Below are positions 1-6,681 of a stretch of DNA of 10,919 nucleotides, one piece after another. The notes beneath the pieces are model-generated. The model ran no database searches. It saw nothing but the letters and a program-made list of their open reading frames with translations, and had not been told where the DNA came from. Source of the stretch: Verrucomicrobiales bacterium (GTDB taxonomy: Bacteria > Verrucomicrobiota > Verrucomicrobiia > Limisphaerales > UBA1100); assembly GCA_003517285.1 (NCBI GenBank), contig DPAW01000240.1, positions 1 to 10,919 on the forward strand, written 5' to 3'. Every line of letters starts with the position of its first letter. Position 1 is the stretch's first letter. The position numbers and the translations under genes were made by a program.

Positions 1-1028
1 GTATTTTCAAATCTCTCGCGTTCGCTTTATCGCTGTCGTTCGCCGGCAGCGCTATGGCCCACCCGGATCAGGCTGCCGCTGAAATGGCGGATGCAGCCAA
101 CGCCTTCCTCGCCACGCTCAAACCCGAGCAAAAGGCCAAGGCCACATTCAAACTCGACGATAACAACCGCACCCGCTGGCACTTCGTCCCGACTGAAATG
201 CATGCCCGCCATGGCTTGTCGTTCCGCGAGATGCAGCAGGATCAGCAACACATGGCCTACGCCCTGTTGGCATCTGTCATGAGTGCCAAAGGACTGCAAA
301 AGAGCGCACAGATCATGAGCCTCGAGCAGATCCTGCACGACGCCAATCCGGAGGGCCGTTTTGCACGGGACCCGAAGTGGTACTTTGTCAGCATCTTCGG
401 CAAGCCAAGCGCGGAAGGCACTTGGGGCTGGCGATTCGAGGGACACCACCTGTCGCTGAGTTTCACAGTGGTCGAGGGCCATATCGCCAGCATCACACCG
501 TCATTCTGGGGCACCAATCCCGGCAAAGTACTGGACGGTCCACGCAAGGGTTTGCAGGTTTTGGCAAGAGAGGAAAACAGCGCACGAGCCCTGGCACAGT
601 CACTCACCAAAAAACAGAGCGCCGGCATTTTCGCCGATAAGGCACCCGCCGACATCATCACCAAGGCCGATCGCAAGGCCAAGCGCCTCGAACCGCTTGG
701 CATCTCCGCCGCCAAGATGAAGAAAAAGCAGGTGACCCAGCTCTGGGGTATCATCGAGGAGTACCTCCGCAATTACCGCCCCGATATCGCTGACGAGGCA
801 CTGGCAGATTTGGAAAATGTCGACCTGAAAGACATTCACTTTGGCTGGGCCGGTTCCCTCAAGGTCGGCGAAGGCCATTACTATCGGATTCAGGCACCGG
901 ACTTTCTGATTGAGTATGACAACACTCAAAATAATGCCAACCACGTGCACTGTGTCATTCGCGACCTGAAAAACGATTTCGGCGACGACCTGCTTCGGCA
1001 GCACTACGAGAAACACCACAAAAAGTAG
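1..1028 (+). CDS. Exported DUF3500 family protein (5' end outside window)
   Basis: The function of the DUF3500 family is unknown. The reading frame is already open at the left edge. Translated from position 3 it gives a hydrophobic stretch (FKSLAFALSLSFAGSAMA) ending in an Ala-x-Ala site before HPDQ. This is most of a Sec signal peptide, so the true start lies before the window and the ATG at 54 is internal, at the cleavage site. The mature protein is probably periplasmic or secreted. Family hallmarks, numbered from the Met at 54, are the N-terminal W-x-F-x-P segment followed by R-H-G-L (about 40-55), a central G-W-R-F-E-G-H-H block (about 125-132), and a C-terminal HYYRI ... LIEYDNTQNNANHVH segment (about 275-300) ending in HYEKHH. 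This His-rich C-terminus is the most conserved part of the family and suggests metal or ligand binding, which is inference only. It carries one half-site of the window's repeated palindrome (677-685). Confidence 0.88.
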   Translation, partial: IFKSLAFALSLSFAGSAMAHPDQAAAEMADAANAFLATLKPEQKAKATFKLDDNNRTRWHFVPTEMHARHGLSFREMQQDQQHMAYALLASVMSAKGLQKSAQIMSLEQILHDANPEGRFARDPKWYFVSIFGKPSAEGTWGWRFEGHHLSLSFTVVEGHIASITPSFWGTNPGKVLDGPRKGLQVLAREENSARALAQSLTKKQSAGIFADKAPADIITKADRKAKRLEPLGISAAKMKKKQVTQLWGIIEEYLRNYRPDIADEALADLENVDLKDIHFGWAGSLKVGEGHYYRIQAPDFLIEYDNTQNNANHVHCVIRDLKNDFGDDLLRQHYEKHHKK

Positions 1029-1053
1029 TCCCCAGATTCACATCGGACTTTTG

Positions 1054-1089
1054 CAGGGCCGGGCGTGCGGTTAACGTACCCCGGCCTTG
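1054..1089 (+). other. Strong intergenic hairpin between DUF3500 gene and rlmD
   Basis: Bases 1054-1063 (CAGGGCCGGG) pair with 1080-1089 (CCCGGCCTTG) over ten pairs, one of them G-U. After a bulged C1064 the stem continues with 1065-1069 (GTGCG) against 1075-1079 (CGTAC), leaving the loop GTTAA. It starts 26 bases after the DUF3500 stop codon. Neither strand has a run of T after the stem, so it is not a classical intrinsic terminator. It could be a Rho-dependent 3' end, an mRNA-stabilising hairpin or a control element for rlmD, since it contains the first possible TTG start. Confidence 0.55.
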
Positions 1090-2337
1090 GTCTATCCACA
1101 GCGCTTGGCCAAGCGCACGGTTGAAATTTTGAACGAGACAACAGACATACCCGCAACACCGGATGCCGTCCTCCGCCCCGAGGTCGGGCAACGTGTCACA
1201 TTGCAAATCGAAGACATCGCCTTCGGCGGAGAGGGTGTTGGCCGCGTGGAAGGGTTCGTTGTATTCGTGCCGCTTGTGATCAAGGATGAGACCGTGGAGG
1301 TGACCATCACTGAGGTGAAGAAAAATTTCGCCCGGGCCGAACTGGTTAACGTCATCAACCCGGCAGACTCTCGCATTGATCCGGAGTGCCAATACTATGG
1401 AGATTGCGGCGGCTGCCAATACCAGCACATGGCCTACGAGGCACAACTGGAGATGAAACAAAAACAGGTGGCCGACCTGTTTGAGCGAATCGGCGGGTTT
1501 ACCCAGGACAAAGTCACCCCGGTGATCCCCTGCCCACAACCGTACCACTACCGCAATCGCATCCTTGTCCGCAGTCAATGGAACGGAAAGGCAAAGAAAT
1601 TGCTGGTTGGCTTTCGCAAACGCAACTCCCACTGGGTGGTGGAGATCGACGAATGCAAAATTGCGGAACCGGCGCTCAACGCCCAGATACCGGAAGTCCG
1701 AGCCAACCCACCTAAGCGCGGTGGCATCAAGGTAAACTTACGGATCACACCCGAGGACTGGACCGTTCAGGACCATTCCTTTTTTCAGACCAACTATTTC
1801 ATGCTGCCGCGCATGGTCGAAGCCGTACGAAAAGTGTTCCAATCCAGCGGCTCAGACTACTTGATCGACACCTACTGCGGCGTGGGCTTTTTTGCCATCG
1901 AACTGGCCAGCTTGGCCAAGCGCTACGCCGGGGTGGAATACGATAAGGGTGCGATTAAGGCCGCCCGCGAAAATGCCACCCAGTTCGGAGGCGACAACGG
2001 CGAGTTCATCGAGGGCCGCACGGAAGACTTGCTCCCGAGTTTGCTGGCCAAGTTTGATGCCGGCAAAACAAGCGTCATCCTCGACCCGCCCCGCAAAGGC
2101 TGTGCCCCGGCTGCGCTGGAGCAACTTCGTGAGGTGCGCCCCAGCCAAGTCATCTACATTTCCTGTCATCCGGCCACGCTTGCACGGGATTTGAACATTC
2201 TTTGCGCAGACGGGGTCTACCGTCTCGAGCAGGTCATACCAGTGGACATGTTTCCCCATACCCAACATGTCGAATGCATCACCGATCTGCGTTTAAACTC
2301 TCCAAGTGAACCGGAATCACAGGAACCACAGGACTAA
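1087..2337 (+). CDS. rlmD: 23S rRNA (uracil-5-)-methyltransferase, RlmD/RumA type
   Basis: This is an S-adenosylmethionine-dependent enzyme that makes 5-methyluridine in 23S rRNA (U1939 in E. coli for RlmD). Residues about 31-90 form the TRAM RNA-binding domain. Four cysteines fit the [4Fe-4S] ligands of this family: C101, C107 and C110 (C-x5-C-x2-C) and C190. The methyltransferase half shows QTNYF (234-238), the SAM loop TYCGVGFF (262-269), DPPRKG (333-338), the nucleophile C360 in SCHPATLARD, and the general-base region HTQHVE with E396. Most relatives have Asn after the catalytic Cys; here it is His. There is no ATG start: an in-frame TAA at 1072 limits the frame, and the possible starts are TTG at 1087, 1105 and 1129. 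The coordinates use the longest. The first lies inside a strong hairpin and the second inside a repeated palindrome, so 1129 (giving M-NETTDIP) may be the real one. No Shine-Dalgarno sequence helps the choice. RlmC or another TrmA-family specificity cannot be excluded. Confidence 0.92.
   Translation: MVYPQRLAKRTVEILNETTDIPATPDAVLRPEVGQRVTLQIEDIAFGGEGVGRVEGFVVFVPLVIKDETVEVTITEVKKNFARAELVNVINPADSRIDPECQYYGDCGGCQYQHMAYEAQLEMKQKQVADLFERIGGFTQDKVTPVIPCPQPYHYRNRILVRSQWNGKAKKLLVGFRKRNSHWVVEIDECKIAEPALNAQIPEVRANPPKRGGIKVNLRITPEDWTVQDHSFFQTNYFMLPRMVEAVRKVFQSSGSDYLIDTYCGVGFFAIELASLAKRYAGVEYDKGAIKAARENATQFGGDNGEFIEGRTEDLLPSLLAKFDAGKTSVILDPPRKGCAPAALEQLREVRPSQVIYISCHPATLARDLNILCADGVYRLEQVIPVDMFPHTQHVECITDLRLNSPSEPESQEPQD
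1101..1116. repeat. Iterated palindrome, longest copy (perfect 16-mer)
   Basis: GCGCTTGGCCAAGCGC is a perfect 16-base palindrome at or just before the start of rlmD. It is the longest copy of the motif repeated through the window (core TTGGCCAA at 1105-1112). If rlmD starts at 1129 this copy is intergenic; if it starts at 1087 it encodes Arg-Leu-Ala-Lys-Arg. Confidence 0.8.
1910..1921. repeat. Iterated palindrome copy inside rlmD
   Basis: GCTTGGCCAAGC is a perfect 12-base palindrome encoding the Leu-Ala-Lys of SLAKRY (residues 275-280), just after the SAM-binding loop. A one-mismatch relative, CTGGCCAAG, lies at 2044-2052 in the same gene and also encodes Leu-Ala-Lys. Confidence 0.75.
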
Positions 2338-2391
2338 AACCGTCTTGTCAAAACAGGGCGGCAGGTTTCAACTGCCCCCGCAACCGTTCTG

Positions 2392-5300
2392 ATGTCAGAA
2401 AACAACAACCCGTTGAACTCATTCGCCGCCACACGCTTACCCTGGGCGGTCGCTGCGGGTGCATTGGTGCTCTACCTCACCACCCTCCATTCGTGGATCA
2501 GCTTCGCCAGTCTGCCCGCCATTTCACATGTTGGAGGTTGGCATGATCTCCCCCAAACCAAGCAGCCACTGCTGTACTTGGTCACGCTCCCGCTGAAACT
2601 ATTTCCAGCGACCGTGTTGCCGGCGGCCATGAACGGACTGGCTGCCATCTTCGGTGCGCTCACGCTCGCGCTGCTGGTGCGCTCAGTCGCACTTCTCCCG
2701 CACGACCGTACGAAGGAACAGCGCCAGCGTGAACAAAGTGAACACTCACTTTTGAGCATCGGCCTAAACTGGGTTCCTCCGTTGTTTGCCGCGTTGGTTT
2801 GCGGTTTGCAACTTAGCTTCTGGCAGCACGCGACTTCAGGCACAGGGGAGATCCTAAACCTGCTTTTATTCGCGTACGTTGTCCGCTGCCTCCTTGAGTA
2901 TCGACTCGACCACAATCAGGGATGGCTGATCCGGGCCGCAGCAGTATTCGCCATCAGCATCCCAAACAACTGGGGCATGATCGGCTTTCTTCCATTATTC
3001 GGCGTGGCGCTTTTATGGACCGGACGTATGCGCCTCTTCCGCGAAAATCTTTGGCTAAAACTGCTGCTCACCGGCATTGCCGGATTGTCCCTTTATTTGC
3101 TGCTTCCATTGACAGCCGTTTTGACCGGCAGTGAATATGGATTCGGCGAAGTCTTGACAGATAACTTGGGAGACCAAAAATCGTTCCTATCAAATTTATT
3201 TAGCAACCGTCTTGTCGTGCTGGTGATGGCCTGTACGTCAATCCTGCCGCTCCTGCTCCTTGGTATTCGTTGGCCGGTTAGCTTCGGGGATACCAACGCT
3301 GCCGCATCCGCCATCACCACCATTCTTTTGAGATTGGTTCACTTTCTATTTCTCGTCGCTTGCGTTTACACGGCATTCGACCATTTGTTCAGCCCTCGAA
3401 AACTTGTACAGGCCCAGCAGGTTGTCGGGGTCGGCGCTCCGTTCATAACATTTTATTATCTGGGCAGCCTCTCAGCCGGATATTTCCTCGGCTACCTGCT
3501 CCTCCTTTTCGGGAAGGAAGATTCCAGACGCTGGCAGAAATCGTCGGACTTCGCCAAGGCCATGAACCGTGGCATTTACGGAGGCCTTACCGTCGCCTCC
3601 CTCATCGTCGCCGGGTTGCTTGCCTGGCAAAATGTCGGCGTGGTTTGGGCGCACAACAAAAACGACGTCGCCCGCATTTACACAAAGTGGCTCGCGGACG
3701 ATCTCCCCAAGGAAACCGCCGTCCTTATCAGTGATGGCGATATGAGCGCACAAAGGCAGTTACTTAAAGCAGAACTGGCGCGATCAAACCGAGCCAATCC
3801 CCCACTGCTTGTTGACACACACCGGCTGGCCTCCCCCCGTTATCACGAGCGTTTGGCCAAGCTCAGTCCCGCTTGGCCAGCACTGTCCGATGAAGTCGCC
3901 AACTCCATCCGCGTGGACGAGTTTTTGATCCTCGAAAAACTACACGAGGTCATCGACAAGACCCCGATCTATTATACTCACCCCAGCTTCGGATATTTCT
4001 TCGAACAATTTCACACGCAACCCCATCAGGGAATCTTCCGCTTGGCCAAGTACGAAATTGGTGGGGAATCCCTCGACAAACCCAGACTCGCGATCTCCGC
4101 CATCGATTCGGAAACAGAAATCGAGACATCGGTTAAGGATACGTTTGGAGAACTGGCAAAGGAGGCCGGAATACTTCAGCGATCCAACTTTCAGGACACT
4201 CTCATTATCATGAGTTGGTTGTCGCGAAATATTAACGCCCGCGGTGTGGAATTGGCACGCAGCAATCAACCGGACAAAGCCGAGTCGATGTATCGCACCG
4301 CGAACGATTTGTTTGCTGGCAGCCCGAACGGGAACATCACGGCACAGGCAAACCTGCGACACCTGTTTGAACTCCAAAAAAAGGTAAACGCTGAGTTTAA
4401 GTTCGATAAAAAACTGGACGACCTGCTGACCGACCAGAGCCTGCTTGCCCTTTCGCAAATCAATCACACGTTGAAGACCTACGGCCCACTGGACGAACCC
4501 AAGGCGTGCCTGCTTTTGGGCCAATTCTTCGAAAGCCAATCCCAGATCCGCCAAGCCTACCACGAACTGGTTCGCGCCACGGAACTGACGACGAAAGATC
4601 CGGAACCATTGATGTTCGTTGCCAACATGTTCGTTACCTACGGGATGCCGTACAAAACCGGGCCGTTCATCGAAAAACTTCGATCAATGCATCAGTCCAA
4701 TCCGTTTGAATTGGAGCAACAAGTACGATTAATCGGTATCGAAACCGGAGTCCGCCTCCTACAATCCGACATCGCTACCGCCGAAAAATATTTAACAGAG
4801 CAGCTACAGCCTCACATGGACACTCTGCCCGCTTTGCAGACCGCTTTGAGTTTCTACATGGACAATGATTTTCCAGAAAAAGCCCTTCCCGTTCTCGAGC
4901 TGTGGATCAAGGAACATCCGGATAACATCGACGCCAAGGTCGGCAAAGGGTTACTCCAAGCACAACTCAAGCAATTCGACTCTGCAGTTAAAACCCTCGA
5001 TGCGGCACTTGAGGAAGCGAGCGGCGGCACGAAATCGAACATCCGCTCTCAACTCGCCGGCGTCTTCGTTGAAATGGGCGAATTCGAAAAAGCGCTTGGA
5101 CACATTGATGACGCATTGGATAACGACCGCGATTCCGGCCGGTTCCTCTATCAAAAAGCAACGATCTACATGCAGATGAATCAGCATGAAAATGCCATAT
5201 CCATTTTCGATGAACTGCTTTCACGGAACGAATGGAACCCCGAGGTATTAGCCAATCGCGCAGAGTCGTATATGGCCTCCAAACAATATGCGAATGCCAA

Positions 5301-5520
5301 AGGCGACTACGAAAAACTGCAATCCCTCACACCCAATGACCCGCGCATGTACCTCCGGTTCGCACAAATCGCTGAGGCAGAAAACTCTCCGTCTGAAGAG
5401 TTAAAAAACTACACCCTCTTCCTCAAATACGTGAATCAGGAATCAATCCCTGCCGCCGAACTGGAACAGATTCAACAGCGGGTGACTGAGTTACAAGGCG
5501 CGCAAGGCTCCACTCCTTGA
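2392..5520 (+). CDS. Multi-spanning membrane protein, DUF2723-like (GT-C fold) with C-terminal TPR domain
   Basis: The N-terminal part (about 1-415) holds some ten to twelve hydrophobic segments, for example near 16-33, 75-101, 128-145, 153-170, 178-210, 221-244, 273-292, 307-328, 348-373 and 393-414. Its layout resembles DUF2723 membrane proteins: LYLTTL in the first helix, a PLLYLVTLPLKLFP segment, then LPAAMNGLAAIFGAL, then SFWQHATSGTGEILNLL. That family is placed in the GT-C glycosyltransferase clan. Residues about 420-560 form a soluble, probably periplasmic, region. From about 610 to the end there are several TPR-like helical repeats, clearest at 815-1015, which usually bind proteins. 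The Asp/Glu-rich DSGE-type and HPPG-type motifs usual after the first helix in DUF2723 are not recognisable, so catalysis is doubtful. ATG 2392 follows rlmD by 54 bases with no ribosome binding site, and the next gene starts three bases after the stop. A role in O-glycosylation or in export of a glycan or glycoprotein is inference. The DUF2723 assignment is by pattern only. Confidence 0.72.
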   Translation: MSENNNPLNSFAATRLPWAVAAGALVLYLTTLHSWISFASLPAISHVGGWHDLPQTKQPLLYLVTLPLKLFPATVLPAAMNGLAAIFGALTLALLVRSVALLPHDRTKEQRQREQSEHSLLSIGLNWVPPLFAALVCGLQLSFWQHATSGTGEILNLLLFAYVVRCLLEYRLDHNQGWLIRAAAVFAISIPNNWGMIGFLPLFGVALLWTGRMRLFRENLWLKLLLTGIAGLSLYLLLPLTAVLTGSEYGFGEVLTDNLGDQKSFLSNLFSNRLVVLVMACTSILPLLLLGIRWPVSFGDTNAAASAITTILLRLVHFLFLVACVYTAFDHLFSPRKLVQAQQVVGVGAPFITFYYLGSLSAGYFLGYLLLLFGKEDSRRWQKSSDFAKAMNRGIYGGLTVASLIVAGLLAWQNVGVVWAHNKNDVARIYTKWLADDLPKETAVLISDGDMSAQRQLLKAELARSNRANPPLLVDTHRLASPRYHERLAKLSPAWPALSDEVANSIRVDEFLILEKLHEVIDKTPIYYTHPSFGYFFEQFHTQPHQGIFRLAKYEIGGESLDKPRLAISAIDSETEIETSVKDTFGELAKEAGILQRSNFQDTLIIMSWLSRNINARGVELARSNQPDKAESMYRTANDLFAGSPNGNITAQANLRHLFELQKKVNAEFKFDKKLDDLLTDQSLLALSQINHTLKTYGPLDEPKACLLLGQFFESQSQIRQAYHELVRATELTTKDPEPLMFVANMFVTYGMPYKTGPFIEKLRSMHQSNPFELEQQVRLIGIETGVRLLQSDIATAEKYLTEQLQPHMDTLPALQTALSFYMDNDFPEKALPVLELWIKEHPDNIDAKVGKGLLQAQLKQFDSAVKTLDAALEEASGGTKSNIRSQLAGVFVEMGEFEKALGHIDDALDNDRDSGRFLYQKATIYMQMNQHENAISIFDELLSRNEWNPEVLANRAESYMASKQYANAKGDYEKLQSLTPNDPRMYLRFAQIAEAENSPSEELKNYTLFLKYVNQESIPAAELEQIQQRVTELQGAQGSTP
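3853..3878. repeat. Iterated palindrome copy plus adjacent half-site in the DUF2723/TPR gene
   Basis: TTGGCCAA at 3853-3860 is read as Leu-Ala-Lys. Nine bases on, CGCTTGGCC at 3870-3878 is a half-site read in another frame (Ala-Trp-Pro). Two forms of the same DNA motif read in different frames within 26 bases argue that selection acts on DNA rather than on peptide. Confidence 0.65.
4039..4050. repeat. Iterated palindrome copy in the DUF2723/TPR gene
   Basis: CGCTTGGCCAAG contains the 10-base palindrome CTTGGCCAAG at 4041-4050 and encodes Arg-Leu-Ala-Lys (residues 550-553). Confidence 0.7.
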
Positions 5521-5523
5521 CCC

Positions 5524-6681
5524 ATGCGCGTTGCGCATGTCATCACCCGATTGATCGTCGGAGGCGCGCAGGAGAACACACTCTCGACGGTACTCGGTCT
5601 GCATCAAAAGTCGGGTGTGACCGTCCGACTATACTCCGGCCCTACCACCGGCCCAGAAGGCTCCCTGGAACCGCTGGCAAAAAATGTCGATGACCTTTTT
5701 CATTTGGTCCCGAAACTGGTTCGTCCTGTCCACCCGATAATGGACTTTCTTGCCTACCGTCACTTGGTTAGCGAGTTTAAACAATTTCGACCCGACATCG
5801 TGCACACTCACAGTGGAAAAGCCGGACTGATAGGACGGTTGGCGGCAAAGAGAGTCGGTGTCCCGATGGTTATTCACTCCATTCACGGCCCGTCTTTCGG
5901 TGCATTCCAAGGGGGCATCGCCAATGCAGTTTTTAGTGAAGCTGAAAGGATTGCCGGCACACGTACTGATCATTTCATTACAGTTGCCAATGCCATGAGC
6001 AATCAGTACCTCTCAGCGGGAATTGGTAATCCTGAAGATTACACGCAGATTTTTAGCGGTTTCGAACTGGACCCTTTTTTGAAAGCCAAAAACTCGAAGT
6101 CTGTGAGGGAAAAGTACGGGCTGACTGCCAACGATTTTGTCATTGGAAAAATCGCCCGGTTATTCGAGTTAAAAGGTCACGAACACCTGTTCGCCATTGC
6201 CCCAAGCTTGGCCAAGCGTGTACCGAACATTCGCTTTCTGTTGGTGGGCGATGGCGTGTGGCGGGAGAAATATGAAAGCTTGGCCAAGCGCATTGGGTGT
6301 GAAGAGAATTTTGTATTCACGGGTCTGGTTCCCCCTGAACAGATTCCCGAACTCGTCGGAATGATGGATGGCTTGATCCATCTTTCGCGTCGAGAAGGTC
6401 TCCCACGTGCCCTGCCTCAGGCGATGGCTGCAGCAAAACCGGTGGTGGCATTTGACTGCGATGGTGCCAGTGAAGTCTGTATAGACAGACTAACCGGGTT
6501 GCTTATCCCCCCGGATGACTTGGCCAAGTTGGAGGAAAGTCTCATCCGCTTGGCCAAAGATGTCTCGTTGCGAAAAACGCTTGGCCAAGCGGGCCAAGCG
6601 TTCGTGAAAGAAAAGTTCACCGTCGAGCGTTTGGTCGAAGAACAGTACCAGCTCTACCGGCGCCTGCTCTCCAACGATTAG
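5524..6681 (+). CDS. GT4 family glycosyltransferase
   Basis: This GT-B fold enzyme of 385 residues would transfer a sugar from a nucleotide-sugar donor, most likely at the cytoplasmic membrane face; the substrates cannot be told. The N-terminal acceptor half begins MRVAHVITRLIVGGAQ, with the usual GG loop at 13-14, and contains IVHTHSGKAGLIGRLAA (92-108) as in many GT4 enzymes. The donor half shows GKIARLFELKGH (208-219, with R212 and K217), LLVGDG (239-244), VFTGLV (264-269) and the donor-site block at 290-308. The E-x7-E motif there reads E291-GLPRALP-Q299, so the second acidic residue is Gln. The rest of the donor site is intact, so this may be a subfamily trait. ATG 5524 follows the previous stop by only three bases, indicating one transcript and probably a shared pathway. 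The end overlaps the convergent DUF1552 gene by four bases. The last third carries a dense cluster of the repeated palindrome. Confidence 0.9.
   Translation: MRVAHVITRLIVGGAQENTLSTVLGLHQKSGVTVRLYSGPTTGPEGSLEPLAKNVDDLFHLVPKLVRPVHPIMDFLAYRHLVSEFKQFRPDIVHTHSGKAGLIGRLAAKRVGVPMVIHSIHGPSFGAFQGGIANAVFSEAERIAGTRTDHFITVANAMSNQYLSAGIGNPEDYTQIFSGFELDPFLKAKNSKSVREKYGLTANDFVIGKIARLFELKGHEHLFAIAPSLAKRVPNIRFLLVGDGVWREKYESLAKRIGCEENFVFTGLVPPEQIPELVGMMDGLIHLSRREGLPRALPQAMAAAKPVVAFDCDGASEVCIDRLTGLLIPPDDLAKLEESLIRLAKDVSLRKTLGQAGQAFVKEKFTVERLVEEQYQLYRRLLSND
6206..6600. repeat. Cluster of five palindrome copies in the glycosyltransferase gene
   Basis: Cores TTGGCCAA lie at 6208, 6280, 6520, 6550 and 6581. The perfect palindromes are GCTTGGCCAAGC (6206-6217 and 6278-6289), ACTTGGCCAAGT (6518-6529) and CGCTTGGCCAAGCG (6578-6591). 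The last runs straight into a second GGCCAAGCG (6592-6600), giving a perfect 9-base tandem repeat. The first four copies are read as Leu-Ala-Lys and the fifth as Leu-Gly-Gln. The C-terminal helices they encode follow the ordinary GT4 pattern with no obvious extra segment, so the motif seems to have arisen by substitution and codon choice rather than insertion. Confidence 0.8.

Noticed and set aside
54..56. ATG at 54 as the start of the DUF3500 gene
   Set aside because: The frame is open to the left edge and encodes a signal peptide whose cleavage site falls at this Met, so the start lies before the window.
955..1632. 225-codon minus-strand open frame opposite the DUF3500 end and rlmD
   Set aside because: It lies opposite conserved domains of both plus-strand genes and has no motif of its own.
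2356..2379. Inverted repeat GGCAG/CTGCC between rlmD and the DUF2723-like gene as a terminator
   Set aside because: Only five clean pairs, a mismatch below them and no T-run. The 54-base gap is compatible with read-through into the next gene.
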